A DNA stretch of 64,000 bases, taken from positions 369,117 to 433,116 of the forward strand of contig JAVJQK010000033.1 in NCBI GenBank assembly GCA_040218145.1, given 5' to 3'. Under the pieces are notes generated by a model that was given only the letters and a program-made list of their open reading frames with translations, was not told the origin of the DNA and did not search any database. The position numbers and the translations under genes are program-made. Source of the stretch: Sandaracinaceae bacterium. GTDB lineage: Bacteria; Myxococcota_A; Polyangia; Polyangiales; Sandaracinaceae. Shown in pieces: positions 1 through 8,815 of this stretch; position 1 is the stretch's first letter, and the number at the start of each line of letters is the position of its first letter.

Positions 1-1
1 C

Positions 2-631
2 TCCGCGCGCCTCGTCGGCATGGGCCAGCGCTGCACGGAGCTCATCGAGATGGCGAGCCGCGCGATGAGCGAGCGCGACGTGGAGCTGGCCGCCCGCGTC
101 GAGGCGGCGGACCGGGAGATCGACACGCACGAGATGGAGATCGACGAGCTCGCGGTGCGCATCCTCGCCCTCCGCCAGCCCGCGGCGCGGGATCTCCGCT
201 TCCTCGTCTTCGCGCTGAAGGTCGTCACGGATCTCGAGCGCATCGGAGACGAGGCGGCCAACCTCGCCGAGCGAGGCGCCCAGCTCGCGGCCCAGGGCGT
301 GCCGCGGACGGACCTGCAGCCCGCGCTCCAGGAGATGGCCGCGCTCACGCGCGTGCAGGTGGAGCGGGCGCTCGAGGCGTTCGTGGCCGGCGACGAGGCG
401 CTCGCGCGCGAGGTGAGCGCCCGGGACGACGAGGTGGACGAGCGCTACCGCCACCTGATCGACGCCTGCCGCGACCACATCGAGGCGCACCCCGATCAGA
501 CCGAGGTCGCGATCTGCCTGGCGTCGAGCGCGAAGTACCTGGAGCGCATCGCGGACCACGCCACCCACATCGCCGAGATGGTGGTCTTCGTCACCAGCGG
601 CGAGGACGTCCGGCACCCGGAGAAGCGCTGA
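2..631 (+). CDS. phoU: PhoU-family phosphate regulator, 5' end outside window
   Basis: The frame is open from the window edge (SARLVGMGQRC...) through the ATG at 20, so the true start lies upstream and only about 209 residues are visible. Two PhoU-type three-helix repeats can be read: an E/D-rich helix (DREIDTHEMEIDEL) followed by ARDLRFLVFALKVVTDLERIGDEAANLAE, and a second copy ending SSAKYLERIADHATHIAEMVVF. The ExxxD/LERIxDxAxxI motifs are the metal-binding signature of PhoU. PhoU represses the phosphate two-component system and modulates the Pst transporter; pst/pho genes would be expected just upstream. The ppk1 gene 17 kb away is functionally related but not linked. Confidence 0.9.
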   Translation, partial: SARLVGMGQRCTELIEMASRAMSERDVELAARVEAADREIDTHEMEIDELAVRILALRQPAARDLRFLVFALKVVTDLERIGDEAANLAERGAQLAAQGVPRTDLQPALQEMAALTRVQVERALEAFVAGDEALAREVSARDDEVDERYRHLIDACRDHIEAHPDQTEVAICLASSAKYLERIADHATHIAEMVVFVTSGEDVRHPEKR

Positions 632-657
632 GCCGCCCGAGCGGCTACCCTGGCCAC

Positions 658-2493
658 GTGGACGGGGGCGAACGTCGGCGGTTCGGGCGCTACGAGACGC
701 TCTTCCCGATCGCGCAGGGCGGCATGGCCGAGGTCTGGGCCGCGCGCGCGCTGGGCGCCGCGGGCTTCCAGAAGCTGGTGGCGCTCAAGCGGATGCGCCC
801 CGAGCTCGCCGCGGACGCGAAGTTCGTGACCATGTTCCTCGACGAAGGTCGGGTCGCGGCCAACATCACCAGCCCCCACGTCGTCAGCACCCTCGATCTC
901 GGTCGCGCGGACGACGACTCGCTCTATCTCGTCATGGAGCTCGTCACGGGCGCCTCGCTCGAGCAGCTCATGCGCGAGGCGACGCTGCGCGGCGAGCGGC
1001 TGCCGGTCGGGCTCGCGGTCGACATCGTCGCCCAGGCCGCCCAGGGGCTGCACGCCGCGCACGAGGCGCGCAGCCCGGCGGGCGAGCCGCTCGAGATCGT
1101 TCACCGCGACTGCTCGCCGCACAACATCCTCGTCGACGTGCACGGGCAAGTGAAGATCACCGACTTCGGCATCGCCAAGGCCATGGAGCGGCAGACGCGG
1201 AGCCAGGCCGGGGAGATGAAGGGCAAGCTCAGCTACCTCAGCTACGAGCAGGCGCGGGGCCACGCGGTCGATCGGCGGAGCGACATCTTCATCCTCGGCA
1301 TCGTCGCGTGGGAGGTGCTCGCGGGGCGGCAGCTCTTCGAGGCGCGGAGCGCGGTCCAGGCCCTGCACCGCATCGTCACGATGGAGATCCCGCGCCTCGA
1401 CCAGATCAGCGACGTCAGCGCCGACCTCGCGGACGCGGTGGCCCAGGCGCTGGTGCGCGAACGCAACGAACGCTACTCCACCGCCGCCGCGTTCGCGAAC
1501 GCGCTGCTCAACGCCCACGGGGTGCGCACGCCCCCTCCGAGCGAGCTGGGGGCGCTGGTCCGCCGCTTCGGGGGCGATCAGCTCAGGAAGGTCGAGGGCG
1601 GCATCCGGGAGTCGATGGGCGGCAGCGCGGTCGACCTGATGAGCGCCTCGGAGCCGGAGTATCCGATCCCGCTCGCCGCGGTGAAGTCGAGCCCGCCCCC
1701 TCCCCGCGAGCGCATCCGGACCAAGCCGCTGGCCGCGCTGGCCTCCCCGCCGCCGCCCGCGTTCTCCACCACCGGATATCCGGAGGGCGACGCGAAGCCG
1801 CCGTTCCCGCAGACCGCGGTTCAGGACGTGAACGACGCGGTCGACCATGAGGTGGACGACGACTCCCCGCGCGAGCGCGCCGCGACCTTGCCGATGCACG
1901 GCGCGCCCGCGCCGCGCGTGAGCCACGCCACCGTCGCCCTCCCCTCCGAGCCCCCGCCCAGCGGCCCGCTCCCCTCCGAGCCCCGGCTGCCCACTCCGCG
2001 CGAGCGCGCTCGGACGCAGCCCCTCTCCACCCCCGAGGCTCCGCCGTGGGAGCGCCGCCCGAAGCGCTCGCGCGCCGGCGTCTGGGTCGCGCTCGCCGCG
2101 CTCCTGGTGATCGCGCTGGGCGGCGCGGGCGGCTGGTGGGTGGCCACGCGCGGCCCCTCGGACACGCCGTCCGAAGCGCCCCGCGCGGCGACGGCGCCCG
2201 AGGCGAGGCCGGAGACGCCCGCGCCCGCGCCCGCGCCCGCGCACGCTGTGGAGCCGGTCGAGCCGGTCGAGCCCGTCGAGCCCGTCGAGGCCGCGACCGA
2301 GGCCGGCGAGATCGAGGCGTCCATCGATCACCAGCCCGCGCCCCGCGAGCGGCACCCCGCGGCGAAGGCGCTCCGGCCGCGGCCGCCCCGCCCGCGCCCC
2401 GTGGGCCGAAGGCCGGCCGCGATCCGGGACGAGGCGAGCCCACGGGGCGATCGCGAGGCCGCGCTCGACGAGATCCCGGGGCTCGGCGATTAA
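658..2493 (+). CDS. Membrane-anchored Ser/Thr protein kinase (PASTA-less, myxobacterial type)
   Basis: GTG start at 658, 26 nt after phoU. Residues about 10-280 are a Hanks-type kinase: glycine loop IAQGGMAEVW, ATP-binding Lys in VALKRM, catalytic loop HRDCSPHNIL, DFGIAKA, and GKLSYLSYEQARG in the activation/P+1 loop. The residue after HRD is Cys rather than the usual Leu/Ile. A long Pro/Ser/Arg-rich linker with repeated RERxRTxPL motifs (residues about 345-460) precedes a single transmembrane helix (VWVALAALLVIALGGAGGWW, about 472-492). The tail is Ala/Pro-rich with four VEP repeats and then basic. The kinase should be cytoplasmic and the tail periplasmic. Its substrate is unknown. Confidence 0.9.
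   Translation: MDGGERRRFGRYETLFPIAQGGMAEVWAARALGAAGFQKLVALKRMRPELAADAKFVTMFLDEGRVAANITSPHVVSTLDLGRADDDSLYLVMELVTGASLEQLMREATLRGERLPVGLAVDIVAQAAQGLHAAHEARSPAGEPLEIVHRDCSPHNILVDVHGQVKITDFGIAKAMERQTRSQAGEMKGKLSYLSYEQARGHAVDRRSDIFILGIVAWEVLAGRQLFEARSAVQALHRIVTMEIPRLDQISDVSADLADAVAQALVRERNERYSTAAAFANALLNAHGVRTPPPSELGALVRRFGGDQLRKVEGGIRESMGGSAVDLMSASEPEYPIPLAAVKSSPPPPRERIRTKPLAALASPPPPAFSTTGYPEGDAKPPFPQTAVQDVNDAVDHEVDDDSPRERAATLPMHGAPAPRVSHATVALPSEPPPSGPLPSEPRLPTPRERARTQPLSTPEAPPWERRPKRSRAGVWVALAALLVIALGGAGGWWVATRGPSDTPSEAPRAATAPEARPETPAPAPAPAHAVEPVEPVEPVEPVEAATEAGEIEASIDHQPAPRERHPAAKALRPRPPRPRPVGRRPAAIRDEASPRGDREAALDEIPGLGD
2251..2286 (+). repeat. Four 9-bp tandem repeats coding VEP-VEP linker
   Basis: Two copies of gagccggtc followed by two of gagcccgtc, in frame within the kinase tail and encoding the EPV/VEP repeat. 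Synonymous drift between the first and last pair suggests an old duplication. The repeat may vary in length between strains. Confidence 0.8.
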
Positions 2494-2540
2494 AGCTCGG
2501 CCAGACGCAACCGCGCCGCGCCCGGCGCGATGCGCGCGGC

Positions 2541-2816
2541 ATGTCAGCCTTCCAGCCCCCGAGAGACCCGAAGCTCGCCTCCACGATGGTGCTCCCCGCC
2601 TGCGACCCTACGGGCGCGTCGTCCGGGTTCACGGCGCCCGCCCAGGACTTCGCGGACACCGTCCTGGACCGACCGGTCATCGACCTCGACGCCCTCCGCG
2701 CGGCCGAGCCCCAGAGCCACCGAGGCGTGATCGTCTTCCTGGTGCTCACCCTCGGCGCCACGGGGCTGCTCTTCCTGGCCGCGCTCGCGGCGGGACTCGC
2801 GCTCCACTTCAGCTGA
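2541..2816 (+). CDS. Small single-pass membrane protein, unknown function
   Basis: 91 residues starting at an ATG 47 nt after the kinase stop. The N-terminal 60 residues are hydrophilic (MSAFQPPRDPKLASTMV...). They are followed by one hydrophobic helix close to the C-terminus (GVIVFLVLTLGATGLLFLAA), which is typical of a tail-anchored inner-membrane protein. No family recognised. Its position between the kinase and the lipoprotein, on the same strand with short gaps, suggests cotranscription. The Thr/Asp-rich part (DTVLDRPVIDLDAL) could be a kinase substrate or docking segment, but that is a guess. Confidence 0.6.
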   Translation: MSAFQPPRDPKLASTMVLPACDPTGASSGFTAPAQDFADTVLDRPVIDLDALRAAEPQSHRGVIVFLVLTLGATGLLFLAALAAGLALHFS

Positions 2817-2829
2817 TAAGCTCCGCGCC

Positions 2830-4110
2830 ATGAACGCGCGAACGTGGGGGGCGATCGCCGCGGCGACGCTCGCGATCTCGGGGTGCTCGAAGCTCGCGGA
2901 CCTGCTCGGGGACGACGAGGCGGACGTCGCGCCGACGGCGAGCGACCCGTCGCTCGTGCCCGTGCAGCCGGTGGAGCCCGAGCCCGTCGCGCCTCCGCCC
3001 GAGCCCACGCCCGTGCCCGAGGCCCAGCCGGCGCCGGGCGGCTTCACGCTGCCTGGCCTCGAGGGCTTGCCCATCCCGCTTCCGATCCCCCAGGGCGAGG
3101 CGCGCGATCCCGAGCCCCCCGCGCGCGGCTCCCTCGGCGCCGCGCCCGCGGGCTCGTGGGACGCGAACGGTCACATGACGCGGGCCTTCCTCGAGCAGGA
3201 GACCCGCGAGATCCACCGCGCGCTGCTCGCCGCGCTCGATCCGGCCCAGCGCGCGCAGGTGGAGAACATCCCCTTCGAGATCGTCGACGAGCGGAGCGAG
3301 CCCAACGCGGCCGCCGCGTGCCTCCGCTCGCAGCACGCGCGCATGATGATCACGAGCGCGATGATCGAGCTCGCGGCCGGCATCAGCGAGGCCAAGGCCT
3401 ACGACGAGCTGGCCGACACCCAGACCTACGAGACCTACGTCACCAGCGTGGTGGACCAGGTCCGGCGCGAGCAGCCGGTCACGGGCGTCGACCCGAGCCT
3501 GCACACCGCTCCGCACGCGACGGACGCGCACAAGCTCGCGCGGCAGCGCCACCTCTTCGACCAGCAGATCGCCTTCATCCTGGGCCACGAGCTCGGCCAC
3601 CATCACCTCGGACACACGAACTGCGTGGGCGGCCGGACGCAGGCGCAGATCGAGCGCGACGAGATGGCCGCCGTCCTCTCGCACACGGTCCCGCCCTTCG
3701 AGCAGCCCCGCGAGATCGAGGCCGACATGTGGGGCCTGACGAACGTGCTCGAGGCCGGACACGAGCGCCCCGGCGGCACCTGGAACCACGAAGGCGCGTT
3801 GCTCAACATGGACTTCTTCCGGCGCCTCTCGGACCACGGCGGCGCGGAGCTGGTGCTGGCCTTCCTGAGCACCCACCCGCCGAGCATCATCCGCATCCCG
3901 ATCATCCGCTCCACCGCCCAGCAGTGGACGCCCGGGTGGCGTCCGCCCCGGATGCCGACGCCGGGCGACGCGCCGGGCGGGGACGGCGACGCGGTCGAGA
4001 TCCCCACGCCCGGAGGGCCGATCCGTCTCCCGGGCAACCTGCCGATCGATCCCCGCCAGCTGCCGATCGATCCCCGCGCGCTCCCGATCCCGCTGCCTCA
4101 GCCGCGCTGA
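2830..4110 (+). CDS. M48-like zinc metalloprotease lipoprotein
   Basis: Starts 13 nt after the previous stop. The N-terminus MNARTWGAIAAATLAISGC ends in a lipobox (ISGC), followed by a Pro/Glu-rich linker to about residue 110. The zinc-protease motif is FILGHELGHHHLGH near residue 250 (HELGH, HExxH type), with a downstream REIEADMWGLTNVLEAG supplying the third ligand (ExxxD type), as in M48/peptidase_M48-like secreted proteases. The tail is Pro-rich with PIDPRxLPI repeats. It is expected at the outer or inner membrane facing the periplasm, possibly a BepA-like quality-control protease; the precise substrate cannot be read. Confidence 0.8.
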   Translation: MNARTWGAIAAATLAISGCSKLADLLGDDEADVAPTASDPSLVPVQPVEPEPVAPPPEPTPVPEAQPAPGGFTLPGLEGLPIPLPIPQGEARDPEPPARGSLGAAPAGSWDANGHMTRAFLEQETREIHRALLAALDPAQRAQVENIPFEIVDERSEPNAAAACLRSQHARMMITSAMIELAAGISEAKAYDELADTQTYETYVTSVVDQVRREQPVTGVDPSLHTAPHATDAHKLARQRHLFDQQIAFILGHELGHHHLGHTNCVGGRTQAQIERDEMAAVLSHTVPPFEQPREIEADMWGLTNVLEAGHERPGGTWNHEGALLNMDFFRRLSDHGGAELVLAFLSTHPPSIIRIPIIRSTAQQWTPGWRPPRMPTPGDAPGGDGDAVEIPTPGGPIRLPGNLPIDPRQLPIDPRALPIPLPQPR

Positions 4111-4112
4111 GC

Positions 4113-5069
4113 TCAGGCCCTCGGGTCCAGGACCAGGGCGCGGCGCGGGGAGCGGCCGAGGGCTTCGGCGAGGCGCTCGCGGATCAGAGCGACGAGCGGC
4201 TCGTTCACGCTGCGACGCAGGTCGTCGCGCGCGGTGACGAAGCCGATCTCGCGGACGGGGATCGGCGCCACGAGCGACCGCACCTGCGCCTCACGGACGG
4301 CCGGGTCGAGGCGCTGCACGACGAGCGCGGGCAGCAGCGTGCCGCCCAGCCCGCCGTCGACGAGGCGGATGAGCGTCTCGAAGCTGCCGCTCTCGAAGTG
4401 CACCGGCGGGCGGGCCGCCTCGGCGCCGGCCGCGCAGTAGCTCAGGACCTGTGAACGAAAGCAGTGCCCCTCGGGCATGATCCAGAGCGGCCGCCCCTCG
4501 AGATCGGCCTGGGTCACCTTGCGCTTCCGCAAGAGCGGATCCGCCGGCGGCAGGTACGCGTAGAGGCGCTCGCGACCGAGCGCCGCCTCCGAGAGCCCGG
4601 GCGCGTCGAGGGGCGTGGCGGCGAGGCCCCCGTCGAGGGTGTCCGCGCGCAGCCGATCGATCATCACCTCCGTCTCGAGCTCCTCGATGGTGAGCTCCAC
4701 CCGCGGGAAGCGCGCGAGGAAGGTCGGCAGGAACAGCGGGACCACCGACGGCGAGAGGGTCGGGATCACGCCCAGCCGATAGGGCCCGGAGGGCTCCCCG
4801 TGCGCCACGACGACCTGACCGAGCCGCTCGGTCTCGCGCAGCACCGCGCGCATCTGGGCGATCGCGGCCTCCCCCTCGAGCGTGACCAGCACCGGCTTCT
4901 TGCTCCGGTCGAAGAGCACCGCGTCCAGCAGCCCCTCGAGCTTCTGGATCTGCATGCTCAGACCGGGCTGCGAGACGTGGCTGCGCTCCGCCGCGAGGCG
5001 AAAGCTGCCGGCGTCCGCCACGGCCACCGCGTAGCGCATCTGCGTGAGGGTGACCTGGGAGAGATCCAT
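4113..5069 (-). CDS. oxyR: OxyR-type LysR peroxide sensor
   Basis: Winged HTH at the N-terminus (LTQMRYAVAVADAGSFRLAAERSHVSQPGLSMQIQKLE) and a LysR effector domain. The redox pair is intact: EGHCFRSQVLSYC places Cys203 and Cys212 nine residues apart, exactly the spacing of E. coli C199/C208, which form the regulatory disulfide on peroxide exposure. I took the ATG at 5069 rather than the in-frame TTG at 5075. The gene is divergent from ahpC-ahpF, the classic OxyR target, with 125 nt between them. Its 3' end is 2 nt from the stop of the convergent M48-like gene. Confidence 0.93.
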   Translation of the reverse strand: MDLSQVTLTQMRYAVAVADAGSFRLAAERSHVSQPGLSMQIQKLEGLLDAVLFDRSKKPVLVTLEGEAAIAQMRAVLRETERLGQVVVAHGEPSGPYRLGVIPTLSPSVVPLFLPTFLARFPRVELTIEELETEVMIDRLRADTLDGGLAATPLDAPGLSEAALGRERLYAYLPPADPLLRKRKVTQADLEGRPLWIMPEGHCFRSQVLSYCAAGAEAARPPVHFESGSFETLIRLVDGGLGGTLLPALVVQRLDPAVREAQVRSLVAPIPVREIGFVTARDDLRRSVNEPLVALIRERLAEALGRSPRRALVLDPRA

Positions 5070-5194
5070 GGCCAACGATAAGAAGGAGTGAACAGGTCTT
5101 CAAGTCATTCGAATGGATCTATGCGCGAGCGGCCTCATGTTCAGTGGGACCTCGCGGGGCAACCGCTCCGCTCCCCGAACCCGAAAGGCTCCTC
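5070..5194. promoter_or_regulatory. Divergent oxyR/ahpC control region
   Basis: 125 nt between the two start codons. It holds a 10-bp palindrome CATTCGAATG at 5106-5115 and the fragments GATAAG (about 5077-5082) and GATCTAT (5116-5122), which resemble ATAG/CTAT half-sites of OxyR boxes, but the canonical four-half-site spacing is not clear. A gaaagg Shine-Dalgarno at 5183-5188 fixes the ahpC start at 5195. OxyR binding here is inferred from the gene arrangement. Confidence 0.5.
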
Positions 5195-5758
5195 ATGTCC
5201 CTCATCAACACCCAGCTCAAGCCCTTCCGCGCCCAGGCCTACCACCAGGGCGACTTCACCGAGATCACCGACGAGACCGTGCGCGGTCGCTGGTCGGTCT
5301 TCTTCTTCTACCCGGCGGACTTCACCTTCGTCTGCCCCACGGAGCTCGAGGACCTCGCGGCGAAGCACGACGAGCTCCAGAAGCTCGGCGTCGACGTCTA
5401 CGGCGTCTCCTGCGACACGCACTTCTCGCACAAGGCGTGGCACGCGAGCTCGGAGAAGGTCGGCAAGGTCCAGTTCCCGCTGCTCGGCGACCCCACCGCG
5501 ACCCTCGCCAAGAACTTCGAGGTCTACGTCGAGGATCAGGGCATCGCGCTCCGCGGCACCTTCGTCGTCGACCCCGAGGGCCGAATCAAGCTCTACGAGG
5601 TGCACGACGACGGCGTGGGCCGAAACGCGGACGAGCTCGTCCGCAAGGTGAAGGCCGCACAGTACGTCGCCGCCCACCCGGGTGAGGTCTGCCCCGCGAA
5701 GTGGGAGGAGGGCCAGGCGACCCTGAAGCCCTCGCTCGACCTCGTCGGCAAGCTCTGA
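5195..5758 (+). CDS. ahpC: Alkyl hydroperoxide reductase peroxiredoxin subunit
   Basis: 187 residues, the standard AhpC length. The peroxidatic Cys lies in FYPADFTFVCPTELEDLA (about residue 47) and the resolving Cys in HPGEVCPAKWEEG near the C-terminus (about 166), so it is a typical 2-Cys peroxiredoxin. It reduces H2O2 and organic hydroperoxides and is recharged by AhpF. The ATG at 5195 has a gaaagg ribosome site; an in-frame GTG at 5144 would add 17 poorly conserved residues and was rejected. First gene of an ahpC-ahpF operon under probable OxyR control. Confidence 0.96.
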   Translation: MSLINTQLKPFRAQAYHQGDFTEITDETVRGRWSVFFFYPADFTFVCPTELEDLAAKHDELQKLGVDVYGVSCDTHFSHKAWHASSEKVGKVQFPLLGDPTATLAKNFEVYVEDQGIALRGTFVVDPEGRIKLYEVHDDGVGRNADELVRKVKAAQYVAAHPGEVCPAKWEEGQATLKPSLDLVGKL

Positions 5759-5764
5759 ACCGCG

Positions 5765-5794
5765 GGCTCCCGGCGACCCTTCGCGCCGGGAGCC
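5765..5794 (+). terminator. ahpC-ahpF intercistronic hairpin
   Basis: Perfect 11-bp inverted repeat ggctcccggcg / cgccgggagcc with an 8-nt loop, 6 nt after the ahpC stop, followed by a short pyrimidine run (ccctttctctt). The run is weak, so this is better read as an attenuator or mRNA 3'-end stabiliser giving more ahpC than ahpF than as a full stop. Confidence 0.65.
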
Positions 5795-5826
5795 GCCCTT
5801 TCTCTTCTCAGATGGAGCGATGACTC

Positions 5827-7383
5827 ATGTTGGACGACGCCCTCAAAGCACAGCTGGCCGACGCGCTTCAGCGCCTGAAGCACGCGGTCGCGCTCACCCC
5901 CTCGCTGGATGACTCCGAGACCTCGGCGCAGATCCAGGCCCTCCTCGCGGACGTCGCCTCGACCTCGCCCCTCGTCTCGGTGGAGGCGCCCGACCCGGGC
6001 GCGAGGGCGCCGTCGTTCGCCATCCACCGCCCCGGCGAGCCGGGCCGGGTGCGCTTCGCCGGGCTGCCGATGGGACACGAGTTCACGTCGCTCGTGCTCG
6101 CGCTGCTGCACGTCGGCGGGCACCCGCCGCGCGCGTCGGAGGAGACGCTCTCGGAGGTGCGCGGGCTGACCGGTCCGCTGCACTTCGAGACGTTCTTCTC
6201 CCAGGACTGTCAGAACTGCCCCGACGTCGTGCAGGCGCTCGACATGATGGCCGCGCTCCACCCGGGCATCTCGCACGTGGCCATCGACGGCGCCGCTGCC
6301 CGCGCCGAGGTCGAGGCGCGGGGCGTGATGGCCGTGCCGACCGTCTTCCTGAACGGCGAGCCCTTCGGCCAGGGCCGCATGGAGCTGTCGCAGATCCTGG
6401 CCAAGCTCGACGGCGGGCTCGCCGCGCGCGAGGCGGCGAAGCTCGATGACAAGCCCATCTTCGACATGCTCGTGGTGGGCGGCGGCCCGGCCGGCGCGGC
6501 GGCGGCGATCTACGCGGCGCGCAAGGGCATCGAGACCGGCGTCGTCGCGGACCGCTTCGGCGGTCAGGTCGCCGACACCCTCGGCATCGAGAACTACATC
6601 TCGGTGGTCGAGACCGTCGGCCCCCACTTCGTCGGCGCGCTCGAGGCGCACGTCGGCGCCTACCCGGTCGACGTCATGAAACACCAGCGCGCGGCCAAGC
6701 TCGTGCCGGGTGAGGTGCACGAGGTGCAGCTCGAGAGCGGCGCGTCGCTCCGGGCGCGCAGCGTGGTCATCGCCACCGGCGCCCGCTGGCGAGACATGGG
6801 CGTCCCCGGTGAGGCCGCCTACCGGAACAAGGGCGTGACCTACTGCCCGCACTGCGACGGACCGCTCTTCGCGGGCAAGCGCGTGGCCGTCATCGGCGGC
6901 GGCAACTCCGGCGTCGAGGCCGCGATCGATCTGGCGGGCGTGGTCGCGCACGTGACGCTCCTCGAGCTCATGCCCGCCCTGCGCGCGGACGCGGTCCTGC
7001 AACGCAAGCTCCGCTCGCTCCCGAACGTCGACGTGATCACGAACGCGCGCACCACCGAGGTCGTCGGCGACGGCGACAAGGTGACCGGCCTCGACTACGA
7101 GGACGCGCGCGACGGCTCGGCCAGGACCGTCGAGGTCGCGGGCGTCTTCGTGCAGATCGGCCTCTTGCCCAATACGGGCTGGCTCCGCGGCACGCTCGCG
7201 CTCTCCCCGCACGGCGAGATCGTGGTCGACGATCGGGGCGCCACCTCGATCCCTGGCGTCTACGCCGCGGGCGACGTCACCACCGTGCCCTTCAAGCAGA
7301 TCATCATCGCGGCCGGTGACGGCGCCAAGGCCGCGCTCGGCGCGTTCGACCACCTGATCCGCGCGACCGCGCCGGCTGCCTGA
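5827..7383 (+). CDS. ahpF: Alkyl hydroperoxide reductase flavoprotein subunit
   Basis: 518 residues, close to the usual 520. The N-terminal double thioredoxin-like domain carries the redox pair DCQNCPD (Cys128/131). The FAD/NAD(P)H part has [18 protein letters not shown] (about 217), the catalytic pair [14 protein letters not shown] (Cys340/343), the NADH motif [15 protein letters not shown] and the second FAD motif [10 protein letters not shown]. Electrons flow from NADH through FAD and the two disulfides to AhpC. It follows ahpC by 68 nt, on the far side of the hairpin. Confidence 0.96.
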   Translation: MLDDALKAQLADALQRLKHAVALTPSLDDSETSAQIQALLADVASTSPLVSVEAPDPGARAPSFAIHRPGEPGRVRFAGLPMGHEFTSLVLALLHVGGHPPRASEETLSEVRGLTGPLHFETFFSQDCQNCPDVVQALDMMAALHPGISHVAIDGAAARAEVEARGVMAVPTVFLNGEPFGQGRMELSQILAKLDGGLAAREAAKLDDKPIFDMLVVGGGPAGAAAAIYAARKGIETGVVADRFGGQVADTLGIENYISVVETVGPHFVGALEAHVGAYPVDVMKHQRAAKLVPGEVHEVQLESGASLRARSVVIATGARWRDMGVPGEAAYRNKGVTYCPHCDGPLFAGKRVAVIGGGNSGVEAAIDLAGVVAHVTLLELMPALRADAVLQRKLRSLPNVDVITNARTTEVVGDGDKVTGLDYEDARDGSARTVEVAGVFVQIGLLPNTGWLRGTLALSPHGEIVVDDRGATSIPGVYAAGDVTTVPFKQIIIAAGDGAKAALGAFDHLIRATAPAA

Positions 7384-7401
7384 CCCCAGGTCACGCGGAC
7401 T

Positions 7402-7417
7402 GGCCACTCGAGTGGCC
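7402..7417. promoter_or_regulatory. 16-bp perfect palindrome, possible operator
   Basis: GGCCACTCGAGTGGCC, a perfect uninterrupted palindrome 72 nt upstream of the lipase ATG and 18 nt after ahpF. Having no loop, it fits a dimeric-repressor operator (TetR-like) better than a terminator. No regulator for it is seen in the window. Confidence 0.45.
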
Positions 7418-7488
7418 GGTGTGTCGATGGCGGCGGCACGACCCGCCCTCCCCCTCCCTTGGCTCGTCGTGTGCAAAGCTCGGTCGCC

Positions 7489-8760
7489 ATGGGAACCAAC
7501 GACCGACCGAGCCGGAGCAAGGGGCGCCTCGCGATCGCGACGACGGGGGCGCTCCTGCTGAGCGCGTCCCTCGGCGGCTGCGCGGTCCCCAACGCGACGG
7601 ACTGCGATCGGGCGGTGGACGCCGTCGAGACGTGCACCGGCGCGAGCCTGGAGGAGGCCCCCTATTCAGCCGCGTGCGAGCCCTCCGAGGCGGCACACGC
7701 GAGAGAGATCGTGGCGGAGCTCGACCGGTCCGGCTGCGAAGGCGAGGCGCCCGCCGTCGACTCCAAGGCCGACAACCCCCTCTGCCTCGGCACGCGCTGG
7801 GATCCGCTGCGCGTGTGCCGAAACCCGCCCCCGCTCGGGGAAGCGCCCGCGGGGGAGGCGACGCGCCATCCGATCGTGCTCGCGCACGGCTTCAACACCA
7901 CGACCGAGAACTTCTGGCGCTTCCACGACGACATCATCGACGCGCTGCGAGAGGACGGCCACCGCCTGGTCGCGGGCGACGTGCCCGCCTTCAACACGCC
8001 GCAGGTCCGGGCGGAGGCGCTGGCCGCGCAGGTCGACGCGCTCATCGAAGCCGGCCACGAGAAGGTGAACCTCGTCTGCTTCTCGATGGGCGGGATCGAC
8101 TGCCGCTACCTCGTGAGCCCCGCCGGCCTCGGCTACGGCGACCGCGTCGCGAGCGTGACCACGATCAGCGCGCCGCATCAGGGCACCGCGGTCGCGGACA
8201 TGGTCATCGAGGCGCTCGAGGCGGGCGACCGCATCGGCGCCGGGGACGCGGGGCGCTGGCTCCTCGAGCTCTTCGGGGTCCAGGCGAGCCGGCTCTACGG
8301 ACAGGACGGCGCGGACGTCGCGCTGGTGGCCGCGCTCGCCTCGATGTCGGAGCGCGGCATGGTCGACTTCAACGCCACCTACGTCGACGACCCGCGCGTC
8401 GACTACCAGTCATGGGCGAGCGCCTCGTACGCGGGCGGGCTCGCGCTCCCGGGCTGGCGAGGCCGGCTCGAGGAGGCCTGTCAGGGCCGGGTCCTGACGC
8501 ACGACTTCGAGCGCGACGTGATGTTCGCGGCGTTCGTGCCCACCGCGCCCATCGTCGCCCACGGCCGGGAGCTGCGCCCGCACGACGGGGTCTCCACGGT
8601 CGAGGGCGCGCGCTGGGGCACCTTCCGCGGCTGCGTGCCCGCGGATCACCTCGACGTCGTCGGCCAGGTGAACGACCACCGCCCGAACCGCCGCACCGGC
8701 TGGGACTACGTGCGCTTCTATCGCAACCTCGCGTTCGATCTCGCGGCGCGCGGCCTCTGA
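7489..8760 (+). CDS. Secreted triacylglycerol-lipase-like alpha/beta hydrolase lipoprotein
   Basis: I chose the ATG at 7489, which is followed by a basic stretch and a lipobox (LLLSASLGGC). The upstream in-frame codon at 7459 would put 10 extra residues before the signal. The mature part has several Cys residues, then the oxyanion motif PIVLAHGFNTTTENFW, the nucleophile elbow VNLVCFSMGGIDCRYL (Ser in CFSMG, a variant of GHSxG) and SAPHQGT, which is typical of bacterial lipases. Catalytic His is probably in DHLDVVGQ near residue 395. Length and motifs fit bacterial true lipases of the Pseudomonas/Burkholderia type. Likely surface-attached and involved in lipid degradation. Confidence 0.82.
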   Translation: MGTNDRPSRSKGRLAIATTGALLLSASLGGCAVPNATDCDRAVDAVETCTGASLEEAPYSAACEPSEAAHAREIVAELDRSGCEGEAPAVDSKADNPLCLGTRWDPLRVCRNPPPLGEAPAGEATRHPIVLAHGFNTTTENFWRFHDDIIDALREDGHRLVAGDVPAFNTPQVRAEALAAQVDALIEAGHEKVNLVCFSMGGIDCRYLVSPAGLGYGDRVASVTTISAPHQGTAVADMVIEALEAGDRIGAGDAGRWLLELFGVQASRLYGQDGADVALVAALASMSERGMVDFNATYVDDPRVDYQSWASASYAGGLALPGWRGRLEEACQGRVLTHDFERDVMFAAFVPTAPIVAHGRELRPHDGVSTVEGARWGTFRGCVPADHLDVVGQVNDHRPNRRTGWDYVRFYRNLAFDLAARGL

Positions 8761-8815
8761 GCGCGGTTGCGGGCGGAAGGCGCGTCGGCCAGATTGCGAC
8801 GGCCGAGCAGCACCC

